Assembly: GCA_014084085.1 (NCBI GenBank)
Contig: NPFB01000027.1
Span: 160,904-224,903 of the forward strand
Length of the DNA stretch: 64,000 nt
Direction of reading: 5' to 3'
From: Hondaea fermentalgiana
Taxonomy: Eukaryota > Sar > Bigyra > Thraustochytrida > Thraustochytriidae
Position numbers and translations under genes: made by a program. The notes below the pieces were generated by a model. That model was not told where the DNA came from. It was given only the letters and a program-made list of their open reading frames with translations, and did not search any database. This document shows, one piece after another, positions 19,860 through 30,611 of the stretch; within the stretch, counting starts at the first letter, position 1, and every line of letters starts with the position of its first letter.

Positions 19860-20459
19860 ACCCAGGCCTCGCTAAGGCCTGGCCCCAAACAAGCATTCAC
19901 CCGCTTCATTCATCATGCATTGCATTCCTTTCCCTTGACCTCCTTTTCAGCCGCTGCCAGCCACTCGGCACAGATGTCGACAGCACGCGCGAGTGAGCGA
20001 GCCAGGGCACGACAGGAACTCCTCGTCCTCGCTCGCTCGCTCGCGCGCGCGCTCGCCTGCTCTTGCTTGCCCAGGCCCTTGTGGCCTTCCTTGTAGGACG
20101 AGAGTGGTCGCCCAGGCATGGCAAATCGCAGGGCAGCCAGATGAGATCAGGAGCGCGCGGGCGTATCCTTTGACGCGCGCAGCTGCAGACGCGACCCGAG
20201 AGCCGCGCGGCGCGGGCGCGCGAGCAGCGTGCAAGCGGCCGCACGAGCAGCGCGAGCGGCCCGAGAACCGAGTCCGCGCGGTCCGGGCAGAGCCGCGTAA
20301 AGTCGAGGGAGGGCGCGAGAGCCGCGCTCACTCAGGTAGAGCGGGTCGCGAGTGGCAGGCAGAGACGAGGCGGAGGAGGTCGAGGGCGAGCAGAAAGAAG
20401 CAGCAGCAAAGGAGCTCGGGGCGACGAGGGTGCGGCGAAAGGGACGCGGGGCAGGGAAG
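19860..20459. other. intergenic spacer and GC-rich leader
   Basis: 600 bp between same-strand genes. GC-rich with (GCTC/GAGC)n-type runs around 20025-20060. The DNAJC11 open frame extends upstream to a GTG at 20352 but the leader is Arg/Glu low-complexity. No separate gene seen. Confidence 0.5.
19862..19882 (+). other. perfect hairpin just after stop
   Basis: CCAGGCC, a 7-nt loop, then GGCCTGG, starting two bases past the stop codon of the CNBD-ankyrin gene. A stem this GC-rich could structure the 3' UTR or slow the polymerase. Function not known. Confidence 0.4.
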
Positions 20460-22721
20460 ATGGGCGGCGGGTCGCGAGGGCGCGGCGGCCGAGGGGGCCA
20501 CGACGACGACAGCGCGGAGTGGGACTACTACGCGCTGCTGAACGTGCCGCGGCACGCGGCCAAGGATGAGATCAAGGCGGCGTACACGAGGCTGGCGCGG
20601 CTCCTCCACCCAGACAAGCGGCAGCGGCAGCGCCTGCAACAGAACGGCGAGGCGGGCGGGCAGCGCAGCGAGCTCGAGGCCGAGCTCGAGGCCAAGGAGG
20701 CGCAAGATCTCTTTATTATCGTCGATAGGGCGTACAAGGTGCTGAGTGATGACGCGGAGCGCGCCGTCTACGACACGTACGGCCACGAGGGCCTCACCGC
20801 GCTGCACAGCGTCAAGACCGATGGGAAAGCCGAGGCAAGAAAACGAGGGGGGCTCTTCCATCGCACGCCTGAAGCTGCTCATGTAAATTCATCCACTACA
20901 GCGCTAGGCTTTGTCGACGAGCGTGGCGTTGCGCTCCGCGAGCGCGTTCTTGGCCGAGTCCAGTTGGAGCGTGAGCTCGACGCCATCGCGCGATACAATG
21001 TCCGTGGCGCGGTACAGATGAATATGGATGGGCGCGGACTTTTGGGTCACGCTTTCGAGCCGTTGTCCGAGTACGACATGTACACTGGGTCTCGCACGCT
21101 GCGCTTTAGTTTGCCCTCGATGCGCTCCGTCGTGGTGCAACAGTCTGTGGAGGCCGCAATCTCTCCCAAGGACAACCTCACGTTGAGCGCGCAAGCGATC
21201 GCACGCAACAACGCCGGCGGTTTTAGTGCAAGCGTCACACACGTGCGCGAGATCAACGAATCGACCAGCTCGGAGGTGAGCATGACGACCAGCTCGCGAG
21301 ATCCCTTTGCATTTTCTCTCAAGGGCGGTCGCGTCCTGGACCAATACAGCAAGGGTTCGCTCGAATTCGTCATGCGCGAGGGCGGGCGCACGGGGCTCAA
21401 CGTGCAAGGCGCCCGCAAGCTTTCGGACACGGTCACTGGCATTCTCCAATTAGGCTTTGGCATCGAGTCTGGAATTCTGGTGCAGCTGCAGCGTGCTTCG
21501 AGGTTTGGGACCCCAAGGTTTCGCTCCAAGCGGGAGCAGGAAGACGAGTACTTTGAAAACTTTTATGGACACAACGCGCACGACGAAGATGGCGACGCAG
21601 AGAATGGCGACAACAGCTTTCCTCAGGCAGCGGCGGCTCCTCGTCGCACGGGCATGGGTGCCCAGGAAGAAGAGGAGGACGAGAAGACCGGGGAGGCGCT
21701 GGCGCGGACAATGTTCAGCAATGGAAGCGCGATGCTCTTTATGAGCGATGGGGGTTTTGGCCTGCAGGCCAATTGGGCAAGAAGCTTTTCACAAAAGTCG
21801 AGCGGCCGCGTGGGTATCAAGCTCGGAGCTAGCAATATAGAGCTTGACTTGACCTCGTCGCGGGCGCTCTCTGCCCACTCAAAGGGTAGCGTGGCGCTTA
21901 CGGTCGGCATTGGGGGCATCACGCTGACCTTGCGCTACGATCGGGGTGGCCTGCGCTACTCTGTGCCGCTGGCGCTCACCTCGGGCCTCTCTTTTGGCGC
22001 TGCAGTGGTTGGCGGCTTCATCCCGGCCTTTACTAACTTTGTCCTTGGCCAGTTCCTCGTTCCGTTCCATAAACGAAGGCAGGGCCGCCTGCAGTACGAA
22101 ATGGCGCACGCGCTCTTTGAGGCACGCACTAAAGCGCTTCTTCAGATGCGCATCATGGCTTCCGTTGCCGAGTCGAAGCGGGCCAAGGCTGAGGCGTCCT
22201 CTGGACTTGTGATTCTTTGCGCGCGCTATGGCCGCGCGCTTCACGAGGAGTGCGATTGGCGACCCGTTATGGAGCCCGAAATGGGTGACTTTGTGCAGCG
22301 TGAGACGACGCGTCCGCGTCTACCCAGCGATTGGGACATGGATGCTGCCGAAGAGGCGGAAGCTGCTCAGGCTGCTGCCGCAGAAGAGGTCGTGCGTCCT
22401 CCTCACGATCCAAGTCTCGGACCTGCACCGTACGAGGAGCACCCGCCAAACATTGACGTGACTTTGCAGCTCAACTACTTTAGCAAGGAAAATGCATTGG
22501 AGCTTCATAGCGGAACGTCCAAGGCCAATCTGCTAGGCTTTTACAACCCCTGTCTTGCGACGCCGTCTGCCCCAGCACGGCTATTTGTGCGTTACAAGAT
22601 TGGCAGCTGGGTCTACGAAGTGACATGCGACGACCTCGAGCCCCTTGAGATTCCAAGTGTGCGTGCGGTTCTCATTGGCAACACCTTTTCGAACCCGCAC
22701 GCTGACTTTGCGCGTCGCTAG
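20460..22721 (+). CDS. DNAJC11-like J-domain protein
   Basis: 753 aa, first ATG at 20460 (an upstream GTG at 20352 was rejected). DNAJC11 is a mitochondrial outer-membrane J protein that joins MICOS and SAM in cristae organisation. Residues ~20-112 form the J domain with HPD at 50-52 and the ending YKVLSDDAERAVYDTYG. It carries a ~25-residue Gln/Glu-rich insertion after helix II. The middle (residues ~150-500) is rich in alternating hydrophobic strands, as in the beta-strand-rich central part of the family. The C-terminus (~640-753, VTLQLNYFSKENALELHSGTSKANLLGFYNPC...LFVRYKIGSWVYEVTCDDLEPLEIP) matches the DUF3395 domain of DNAJC11. A candidate AATAAA lies near 22882. Convergent with the GET2-like gene. 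Confidence 0.88.
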   Translation: MGGGSRGRGGRGGHDDDSAEWDYYALLNVPRHAAKDEIKAAYTRLARLLHPDKRQRQRLQQNGEAGGQRSELEAELEAKEAQDLFIIVDRAYKVLSDDAERAVYDTYGHEGLTALHSVKTDGKAEARKRGGLFHRTPEAAHVNSSTTALGFVDERGVALRERVLGRVQLERELDAIARYNVRGAVQMNMDGRGLLGHAFEPLSEYDMYTGSRTLRFSLPSMRSVVVQQSVEAAISPKDNLTLSAQAIARNNAGGFSASVTHVREINESTSSEVSMTTSSRDPFAFSLKGGRVLDQYSKGSLEFVMREGGRTGLNVQGARKLSDTVTGILQLGFGIESGILVQLQRASRFGTPRFRSKREQEDEYFENFYGHNAHDEDGDAENGDNSFPQAAAAPRRTGMGAQEEEEDEKTGEALARTMFSNGSAMLFMSDGGFGLQANWARSFSQKSSGRVGIKLGASNIELDLTSSRALSAHSKGSVALTVGIGGITLTLRYDRGGLRYSVPLALTSGLSFGAAVVGGFIPAFTNFVLGQFLVPFHKRRQGRLQYEMAHALFEARTKALLQMRIMASVAESKRAKAEASSGLVILCARYGRALHEECDWRPVMEPEMGDFVQRETTRPRLPSDWDMDAAEEAEAAQAAAAEEVVRPPHDPSLGPAPYEEHPPNIDVTLQLNYFSKENALELHSGTSKANLLGFYNPCLATPSAPARLFVRYKIGSWVYEVTCDDLEPLEIPSVRAVLIGNTFSNPHADFARR

Positions 22722-22919
22722 ACAATAGAATTGCTTCCGTGGAAGGCGCGAGTGCGAGCACGAACGCGAACGCGAACGTGAGCTCAAGCTCGACACACAT
22801 ACAAATTCAGTAGTTTGCTGCTCGATGTCAGGCCAAGCGAGCCGAGTAAGTATACCAAGGCCCAGATAAGCAGCAGCAAGAATAAATAGCTAAATGAAGA
22901 AAAAAGAAAAAGGAAAAAA

Positions 22920-24308
22920 TCACAATAAAAGGTGAAGCGCGCTTGTGGCGGTCACAAAGACGCAAACAAAGAGCAAGGCATCATCCATGATGGCGCGCAT
23001 GAGACCGCTTGTCTCGAGAGCCTGGCTAAGAAGTGGCACAAAGCCAGCGAAACGACTCAACAGACCACCTTCGTTCGCCTTTGCTTGCAACGGGTATCGT
23101 GCGGACTCAACGAGGGAAAATGGAATACCAGCCCCCATCGCCACGAGTAGATGGAGGGCAGCACGAAAGAGAAAGACGCCGACGGGAATGGAAAGATATC
23201 CCCCCGCAAGACTTGGGATCATCATCGGTTCAAGATCATCTTGCGAAAAGCGCGAGTTTGCGCCTGCGCCTGCGCCTGCGCCAGTGCCGGTCTCCAAGTC
23301 CTCATCATCACCAAAACTCAGCTTGATCTCATCGGCGTCCTCATCTCCTGGCGTCGCAATCGAGGCAACTTCAATCACGGCAGTATCGTCGGATGGTATC
23401 GAGAGCCCCCCCACTTGGGAAAAGTACCAGGCGAGACACAAGGCGGTAAAAACAAGGATGGCTTGACGAATCCAAAACTCCCAGAGGCCTAGACGGTCAC
23501 GACGCATTTTTTCACGAATGGCATCAAAGGACCCTGCCTCTGCAGAACCTGCATTGTCAATGCTGCCAGCGCTTGCTGCTTTGCTTTGCGAAGACAAAGA
23601 TCCTGCCTCCGCCTTGTCGCCTTGAGGCTTCCGCTGCCGAAGCGCGTGAGCGCCTTCATCAGTTCCAGATTCCACGCTTCGGGTGCTTTCCACAGGAGGA
23701 GACGATGGTAACTCCACGACAGGAGCCTTTTCTGCAGATTTGTTCCAGCGTTGCTCCCAGCGGGCCATTGGTGGTTCTTCCGGAGAGGTGGCACTCGTTG
23801 TCGCCGACGGCGACGCCTTACCGCCATCATTACTGGCCAAGGTTTCGGCCTCGTTACGAAACTCGGCGACCGAGTCCTTGGCAACAGCATCGCGCGAGCC
23901 TGTCAGGAGCTCCATGCGATTGCTTCCGCCATTGAGAATCTTCTGCCTGCGCTTCCATGCTCGTAGCTACTAGTCTGTCAGCAACCTGATGTTCTATGGC
24001 GTCCCATGCAACCTAGACTGTCTGAAAAATAAAAAGAAGTTCTCACTTACCTGGGCCTTGGAAAGTCCCGGAGGCGGCTGTTCCTGGGCTTCGTCCTCCT
24101 TTGTTTCGTTGGCCTGCGAGACCAGCTCCGCAGGCTGCGCGACTTTGTCCTTCGAGGCACTCTCATTCATCGCCGAGGTCTTGTCAACCGCGGGTACGCG
24201 CGACGGCGTGTCGGACGCTGTGCTAGCAGGGGAGCTGCTTACACCAGCGGTGTTCTCTTGAGCGTCCGCCATCTCGGCGGCCGCCTCGTCGAGGAGCGCG
24301 TCGTCCAT
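22920..24308 (-). CDS. GET2/CAMLG-like ER receptor subunit, two exons
   Basis: Predicted 434 aa from two exons, 24051-24308 and 22920-23966, with an 84-bp intron (23967-24050). The donor is GTAAGTGAG and the acceptor is a TAG after a CTGAC-like branch site; the joint is phase 0. Exon 1 starts at ATG 24308 (good context; ATG 24410 is an alternative) and is acidic and disordered. Only splicing restores the diagnostic basic motif WKRRQKILNGGSNRMELLTG, which matches the cytosolic RRRKIL...R...ITG element with which GET2/CAMLG recruits the GET3 ATPase carrying tail-anchored proteins. A disordered linker follows, then three membrane segments (IRQAILVFTALCLAWYF, IPVGVFLFRAALHLLVAMGAG, ALLFVCVFVTATSALHLL), as in GET2. 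No GET1 is visible in this window. The family call is inference from motif plus topology. Confidence 0.72.
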
Positions 24309-24722
24309 CGTCCCTTCTCGAGAGCTTTTCTCGATTTTACGACAACTTTTTGCTCTGCTTTGCTTTGCTTCTTGCTGTATTGCTTGAGAGAGAAAGCAGG
24401 CACAAAGCATGGGTGTTATGAAGAGTTTATGAAACGTTGCGAAACGTATTTTGTCTTGTAGTTATTCGTCATGCGAGGAAAGGGAATGGGACAAGGAAGA
24501 AAACAGAATTTGAGAGCAGCAACACAAAAGGACATTTCCCAGCCCTCATGGTGACGACTCTCCTTTCTTGTGGGACACTCTTTTGGTTGATTTTTATGTC
24601 CCAAATGCCAAAGCCAAGTCACTTGCACTTGCGGAAAGATAAAAGAATTGCCTGACTGAAATGGTGCGTTCGTTGGAAAAGAAAAAGATAGCTGTTGTCT
24701 GTAGTATCAAGAGAATAAAACA
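24309..24722. other. intergenic, same-strand spacer
   Basis: 414 bp between the PI4-kinase stop and the GET2-like start, both on the minus strand. CT/GA-rich near 24350-24400. No gene seen. Confidence 0.55.
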
Positions 24723-27713
24723 CTAGTAGAGCACAGGTGCGATGCCGTTGCTCCAGAGCTGGAAGCGTTCATAAATGATGGTTCCCGTCGAATGGGCCGC
24801 CTTGTCTGCCATGGCACGGACCTTTTTGTCAAGCTGCGTCTCGGAAAGATTGAGCATGAGGCGCTCCTTGAGCTCACGAACACAGCGCTCAACGCCACCT
24901 CCAGGCTGATTGAAGCAGGGGAGGCGCGACTTGTAGCCAGTGATCTCAATCATAGTGACCAACGTGTCGAGGTGCTTGCGCGCCTCCAAGAGGCCCTGCA
25001 CCAAGAGATCCTTGAAACGAGCCCAATTTTCGCTCTTTTCGCCACCCATGGCATCAACGAGCTCGGGCGTGAGCTTGAATGGCGCACGCTCCATGGAGAA
25101 ATTCGTATGCTTGACCTTGTCCTTTCCGGGCGCCATGCCCAGAACAAAGCCAAAATCAATGTGCATGATGCGACCAGTCGCCTCCTCCAGCATGATGTTG
25201 CCGTTATGGCGATCCTTGATGCCCAGAATATAGCAAACCAAACTGTATCCGGCCATTGACTCGGTGTACCGCTGCTGCACTGCCGCAAGCTCGTCGGGAT
25301 CCGAAAATTTTTGGCGGAAAAAGTCCCCGATGCGGATGTTGTTGTTATCCTTTTTGATTCCATCAAAAGAATTTGAGTTCTGCAACACCTCCAGCATACC
25401 GGTGCTTTGGGACGTGGAAAGAATCTTGTACGGCCGAATCCAAAGTGCGAGATTTTGGTCGGCCCAAATGTCATGGAGGAACTTGATGAGCTGCATAATG
25501 AAAGCCTCCTGCCTCAAATCATCATTCGACTTTGCGAGGAGCTTGCCGATCGGCGGGCCTTCCCCGTGCACAGGGCTTGGCTTGACGGTCTTCTCGGGCG
25601 CGCCCTCCGCTTCCGAGGCGTCGTCGCGCAGCAAATACTTGCCCAGTGCCGCCAGATAAACACCCTTTGGTCTGGTAGCAACGCGCGGCGTTGACATGAA
25701 CGACCCGTGCATTGTAGACTTCGAAGAAGAGAGTGGCGGAGCCATCGTGCTTCCATTGCCATTTGCACCGCCCGGCGACTTTGCAATGCTGCGTGACCGT
25801 TTCTCGAAGAAGTCAATCGCCTGGAGGGCCAGCGATTCAACTTGGAGCGACTTGCGATCGTGCACCTCCTCTGGCCTTTCTGAAGAGGTGCCCTCCCCGG
25901 CGGAGGTTGACGGCGACGATGACGCAGCAGCTCCCGCAAGCGCTGACTTGCCTGCAAACGAGGGCTTTCTGTTCTTCTTGTCCTCTGTCTCTGGTTCATC
26001 CTTGCTCTCAGAAGCAGTGGGGTCGTACTCGAACCAGATGTTAGGCATGTCCACCGACTGGCTTGTCTCGGTTCGGTGCAAGCCTCCCGTCTCGCTCTCG
26101 GAGCCCGTGCGCGAGGATCCGCCCCCGGTGACAGACTCGCGCAGCTCTTGTGGGTCCATATCCACACTCGTGACGGAGCTCCTGGCCGAACGCACAAATC
26201 GTGAACGTGCAAGGGCGCGTCTTCGTGCAGATTCCCACGAAGCGGAACTCGACGCGAGATCTGCGTTCTCGGAAGGCGAACCTGGTTCGGGATCGGTTCC
26301 GTTGCCTGATACGTAGCTCAGGGAGACAGAGTCTTCAAAGTCGCCATCTAGAAGCGTCTCGGCTGCAGAGTCAAAGCCAAGCGTTTGATAGAGGTAGGTG
26401 GCAACATCCTGTGTGCGCTCGGGGTCGTCATTTGTCGTCTCAAAGGTCATGATGCAAGGGCAGCGCTCCTTTGTACTGAATGCGGTCGACTGTTCTGGAA
26501 TGACCCGAACGATGCGCTCCCACGCTTCAGTACTCCCACAAAGAGGAATGTATACGCATCCCGGGATTTCAAGCTTGGCGAGTCGGGCGCGAAGCTTGGT
26601 TTTGCGTTCGCCGCGATCTTCGAATCGAAGTTCCTCGCAAATATCGGTGAGAAGGCGAACAAAGTCGCGCTCAGAGCGATAAAATCCGTAGCGGGCGACC
26701 TGCGCGGGAGTGAGCGTGTCGACATCAATATCGGCCTCGCCGTCCTTGCGCTCAGGCTTGAGACCCTCGACGCCCTTGGGAGGGGCGTTGATAGCCTTAT
26801 TTAGCTCTTGCACCCAGGCGTCTCTGTCTTCCTGCGATGAAGCTGCCAGGAGGTACTTTCGGTCGCGCTCCATCTCGTGCAGCTCAAAGTACCACGGATG
26901 GCTCTTTGGCGGATCGTTGGGAACCACGACTCGGCAGTCGTGCAGAGGGATGGAGCGTTTGAGGAAGTTATCCGAGGTCCGAAGACAGTACAGGACACGG
27001 TGACCAATCACAAAGCGACGCTCGATCCAGCGTTCCGTGTGGAGTCCACCGCGCGCTTTCCAGCGCTTGTACAAGAGCCGGCCGTCGAACATGCCCGTGT
27101 TGAGCTTTTCCGGAACCTGGCTTGAAATGAGAAGGGCCTGCGCTTTGCGGTCGGCCTTTTCGAGCTCAGCGAGCTCGGCGCGGGAAACTTTGCCGTCGCG
27201 GAAAAGCTGCTCAAATACGGTGCATTGCGGACTTCCGTACACAACCGCGACTTCGAGTTTCTCCAAGAGCGTAGCACAACGGTTGTAGAGGAGTGGATCG
27301 GCGCCTGGGTTTCGATTTCCCTCGGCGTCCTCGGACTCGTAGTCTTCCATAAGACCAACGAGGGTCCAGCACATTTGCAAGGCAAGATGCATGGACTGCT
27401 GCGAGACCATGAGCGCAAATTGCTCGAGTGTATTGACGGGCCAGTCGATTTCGAGATGAACCATCATATGTACGAGCTGCGGGAGGTAGAATTCGATGCC
27501 TACGAAGGAGTTGCGCTCGTTCGCGTTGAGCGCGACAAGCTCAAGAACGATGCGCTGGAATTCTGGATGGTTGCGAGCTTTCCAAATGAGCATCGTCAGA
27601 GATCTCACATCGAGCGTCTGCTGTCGCTGCATCACCTTGACCTGTTCCTGGAACATCATCAGCGGACCCGGACCGTGCGGGCCCGCATACGTGTTGCTAC
27701 TTGTGCAGCCCAT
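24723..27713 (-). CDS. type III phosphatidylinositol 4-kinase, beta type, with PH domain
   Basis: 996 aa, ATG at 27713. It would phosphorylate phosphatidylinositol at position 4, mainly at Golgi and secretory membranes. The protein begins MGCTSSN, which fits N-myristoylation plus palmitoylation. Residues ~30-150 are a lipid-kinase-unique helical region (RNHPEFQRIVLELVALNANERNSFVGIEFYLPQLVHMM). Residues ~208-308 form a PH domain ending in DAWVQELNKAI. A Ser/Glu-rich linker follows. The kinase domain is at ~715-990 with NDDLRQEAFIMQL, the catalytic loop GIKDRHNGNIML and metal-binding HIDFGFVLG, then APFKLTPELVDAMGG, as in PI4KB/Pik1. All key residues are present. A PH domain between helical and catalytic parts is absent from animal PI4KB; similar additions may exist in other protists. 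Confidence 0.9.
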   Translation of the reverse strand: MGCTSSNTYAGPHGPGPLMMFQEQVKVMQRQQTLDVRSLTMLIWKARNHPEFQRIVLELVALNANERNSFVGIEFYLPQLVHMMVHLEIDWPVNTLEQFALMVSQQSMHLALQMCWTLVGLMEDYESEDAEGNRNPGADPLLYNRCATLLEKLEVAVVYGSPQCTVFEQLFRDGKVSRAELAELEKADRKAQALLISSQVPEKLNTGMFDGRLLYKRWKARGGLHTERWIERRFVIGHRVLYCLRTSDNFLKRSIPLHDCRVVVPNDPPKSHPWYFELHEMERDRKYLLAASSQEDRDAWVQELNKAINAPPKGVEGLKPERKDGEADIDVDTLTPAQVARYGFYRSERDFVRLLTDICEELRFEDRGERKTKLRARLAKLEIPGCVYIPLCGSTEAWERIVRVIPEQSTAFSTKERCPCIMTFETTNDDPERTQDVATYLYQTLGFDSAAETLLDGDFEDSVSLSYVSGNGTDPEPGSPSENADLASSSASWESARRRALARSRFVRSARSSVTSVDMDPQELRESVTGGGSSRTGSESETGGLHRTETSQSVDMPNIWFEYDPTASESKDEPETEDKKNRKPSFAGKSALAGAAASSSPSTSAGEGTSSERPEEVHDRKSLQVESLALQAIDFFEKRSRSIAKSPGGANGNGSTMAPPLSSSKSTMHGSFMSTPRVATRPKGVYLAALGKYLLRDDASEAEGAPEKTVKPSPVHGEGPPIGKLLAKSNDDLRQEAFIMQLIKFLHDIWADQNLALWIRPYKILSTSQSTGMLEVLQNSNSFDGIKKDNNNIRIGDFFRQKFSDPDELAAVQQRYTESMAGYSLVCYILGIKDRHNGNIMLEEATGRIMHIDFGFVLGMAPGKDKVKHTNFSMERAPFKLTPELVDAMGGEKSENWARFKDLLVQGLLEARKHLDTLVTMIEITGYKSRLPCFNQPGGGVERCVRELKERLMLNLSETQLDKKVRAMADKAAHSTGTIIYERFQLWSNGIAPVLY

Positions 27714-30611
27714 TGAAGTTATTCGTCTGTGGCTACTCTAGGTCGAAGGGAGCTCCGCCGTCGTCGTCTTCTTCGTACTCGTATCTTTCCTGGTGGAGGA
27801 GAAAAAAAAGGTGGGCAAAAACGAAGATGTGTCTTACACTCTTGACGTTCGCCGTTTCGTACGACGACGACGCGCGGCTGTACCGCACGAGCGAGAAGGG
27901 GCGCGCACGCTCAGGAGCGCTGAGGCAGCTTCGGCGCGCCAAGGGGCTCTGCCCTGCTCTGCTGCGCCTCTCCCTGGGGCCGGCTGCGCTTCGGCAGTGT
28001 CGCTCAGGTCTGCGGCGCTGGTCGAGAGCGTCGAAACTCCCCCTCGTTCTCCCACGCGCAGAGGGCCGCCGCGCGCCGTCGGGGCCGGGGCTCCCGCTCT
28101 CCTGCGCGCGCGCCTCCGCGCCGGGGCCGGCCTCGCGCGCCCGCGCCCGCGCCCTTCGAGCGAGCTCGTGCGCCGCGCCGAGCGAGCGAGCGAGCGAAGT
28201 ACGGAGGTTTGGCCGCGGCGCTCGGCGCGGCGTCGCGATCCTGCGCTAAGTCGGGTATAGCTGCGGCGCAAGTCGGGATCCCAGCAGACGGAAGTAGAGT
28301 ATCGCCGATACTTTTGTTGAAGCGAGCGGAATCTTGCCTGGTGTTTTGGATTATGGAACGGAGGGGAACGGGGCTATTCGTCGGGCTGATAGACCTAGGC
28401 CTAGATGCTACGTGGATTCGATGTGCGATTTGAGCAAGAATTGAGGGTGAGAAGGCCTAGGCCGAGTGCAGACTCGGACACCGGTGGCGGCGGCGGTGAT
28501 GTATACTTACGGAGAACACTGCAAAGGCAGCGGTATGCGAGAGTCTGGAGAGCGTGCTTGCGACCTCATTAAAGAAGCGCTGAAAACGATGACACACGCG
28601 GCAGTGGCCGAGAAAGGAAGAATACCGAACACCGGTAGAGCTTGACGAAAACACGGGGAGAGCTTGACGAAAACACGGCTGCTGTTCCGTGTGTGATCAC
28701 GATGCGCGTACCCTCTGGCGGTGTGGACAAGGCGTGGCCGACGTTGCGCGTTTCGATCAAAAGTCTCAATGCGGATAGCCTCAGGGAATACGCGGCCGTG
28801 TTGGGCTGCCGACGAACGGTGTGCATGGAAGCCTCGTTCTGTAAATGTCACAGGACGCTGGTGTCATGCTCATTTTCGCCGCCACTGTCGCCGTTGCTGT
28901 CGTTGTCGCTGTCGCTGCGTGGTCCCGGTGAAGATAAATACCCCCTTTCTTCTTGGTCGGCATTTTGGCAAAATGTTACGAGTCCGGCTTTTTACAGAGT
29001 CATAAATGAAAATCATGGAGAGGACTCGCACGAATGCCACATCCTGATTCTCGAGATAGAGAGGGTAGCAAGAAGATGCTCCGCTTGGCAACCCAATTCG
29101 CAAGCACGCTCAAAGCTTGTGTTTGGACGATCCTGAAGCCGTCTTTACCAGGACTACTCAAGACATCTGACAAAAAACTTGCAGTCTGTTTTCTATGCTC
29201 CGATGCTACAAGCAGCCAAAGTGCCCCATACGTCGTAAAGCATATTTCAAGCCGGGAAGGAGGGGTAGAGATAGCATCCTTCTTTTTCGGCGCTGCGCCG
29301 TTTGCTCATTTTCCAAAAACGCGCCTTCGTGAGGATGCCATCTAGCTGCTGCTCCTTGCCAGTCACTACTGCAATTTGTAGTTGTAAATACTTGCCTGAG
29401 AAGCAGCAAGCATACACCATTGCGAGAAGGAAGAAGAAGTCGCGTTCACAATCCAGTGACCCACAAGCCACGCGTGCGTCCAGGCCTGCAGCCGGCCCGT
29501 GTTGCTGACATCTTGGAAACCGTCTACTTCGTCGCGTGTCCAGGCTTGGAGTTAGCAACTCGTCACCTTACCTTACCTGACCTGACCCTCCTTTCCCTGC
29601 CGCCGAACCCGTCTCCCAGCGCACCCTCGAAACCGCTCCTCCTTCTCCTTCTTCTGTTCTTCTTCCGCCGCCTTTTCCGCTCCACCCGACGCACCCAGCG
29701 TCCTCCATCAAGCGGTCTCAATCGCTTCGAAGATTTCTAATCTGCCTGCCCGCTGTGCCGCCGATTCTCGGGCCCGAGCTCCGAGTTCCGAGCTCTCCAA
29801 GCTCGCCTCGCGCTCGTCGTCCACGGCCGCCCTGACGAATTGAACGAACGTCTTGGTCAACAACGTCTTGGTCCTTCGACCCCGCCGTCTCTTCGGGACC
29901 GCGAATCGGGGCCAGGGACGCCCGCGTTGGGTCCCCCGGCGGCCCCTCTTTCTTTTTCCCTGGTCTCCGTGCCTGCGCAGACTCCGAGACCACGCTTCAA
30001 GTTCTCCGTGCCTCGCCATTCCATTCCTTTCCTCTTCGTCCCTCTCCGTTCCACTCCACTCCACTCCGCTCCACCCCGTGCCTTGCCAGGCCTCGCCTCG
30101 CCGTGCCGTGCGGGCGAGACCTGCGCGAGGCCTCTCTGCTGCGGCGGCAAGGGAAGGAAAGGAAAGGAAAGGAAAGGAAAAGGGGACGCGTCGACATGGC
30201 GTCATCGACCTCCTGCCAGCTGCCGCGGCGTGCGGCCGGAAGCTTTCTTTGGGTGCAAGGAAGAGGCCGGGAGCGGGCTCGCTCGCGAGGGACAGGACCA
30301 GGCGGCAGAAAGCAAACACGAAAGGAGAAGTCGTGGCGTCGTCCCGCGAGGCGGCGCTCGGCGAGGGCGGAGAAGACGAGTCGAGTCGTGTCGAGTCGAG
30401 TCGAGACATCGCGAGGCAGCGGCGGCGGGGACGAGGACGAGGACGAGCCGAGCCGAGCCGAGTCGCGCTGACTGACTGATTGACTGACAAACCTGCGCTG
30501 CGACTCGCCAAGACCTCGGTCGCGCCTTGCAGCGAGTGGTTGCTCTCCAGGTCGGGGCCGTGCCGAGGGAAACCTTGCCACGACCAGCGGCCGGCAAATC
30601 GAAAACACAAG
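27714..30611. other. large intergenic region upstream of the FUSC/ArAE array
   Basis: 2.9 kb without a convincing gene. From 27840 to 28260 it is extremely GC-rich; 28260-29560 is more balanced and has only short frames; 29560-30470 is again repeat-rich, with (CCACT)n near 30050-30070, (GGAAA)n at about 30155-30182 and (GAGTC)n near 30379-30408. Palindromic CTAGGCCTAG occurs near 28395. A remnant of another copy, a non-coding gene or a multi-exon gene could be hidden here. One candidate terminal exon is listed separately. Confidence 0.5.
27733..27942 (-). CDS. candidate terminal exon of an unknown gene
   Basis: On the minus strand an open frame ends ERYEYEEDDDGGAPFDLE then stop. Immediately before ERYEYEE lies a strong acceptor-like tract (CCTTTTTTTTCTCCTCCACCAG). 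A GTAAGA donor-like site follows ...YETANVKS; the 48 bp between them stay in frame whether spliced or not. The first start of this frame is a TTG, so a 5' exon would be needed. It overlaps the putative PI4-kinase promoter. No family recognised; existence is doubtful. Confidence 0.2.
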   Translation of the reverse strand: MARRSCLSAPERARPFSLVRYSRASSSYETANVKSVRHIFVFAHLFFLLHQERYEYEEDDDGGAPFDLE

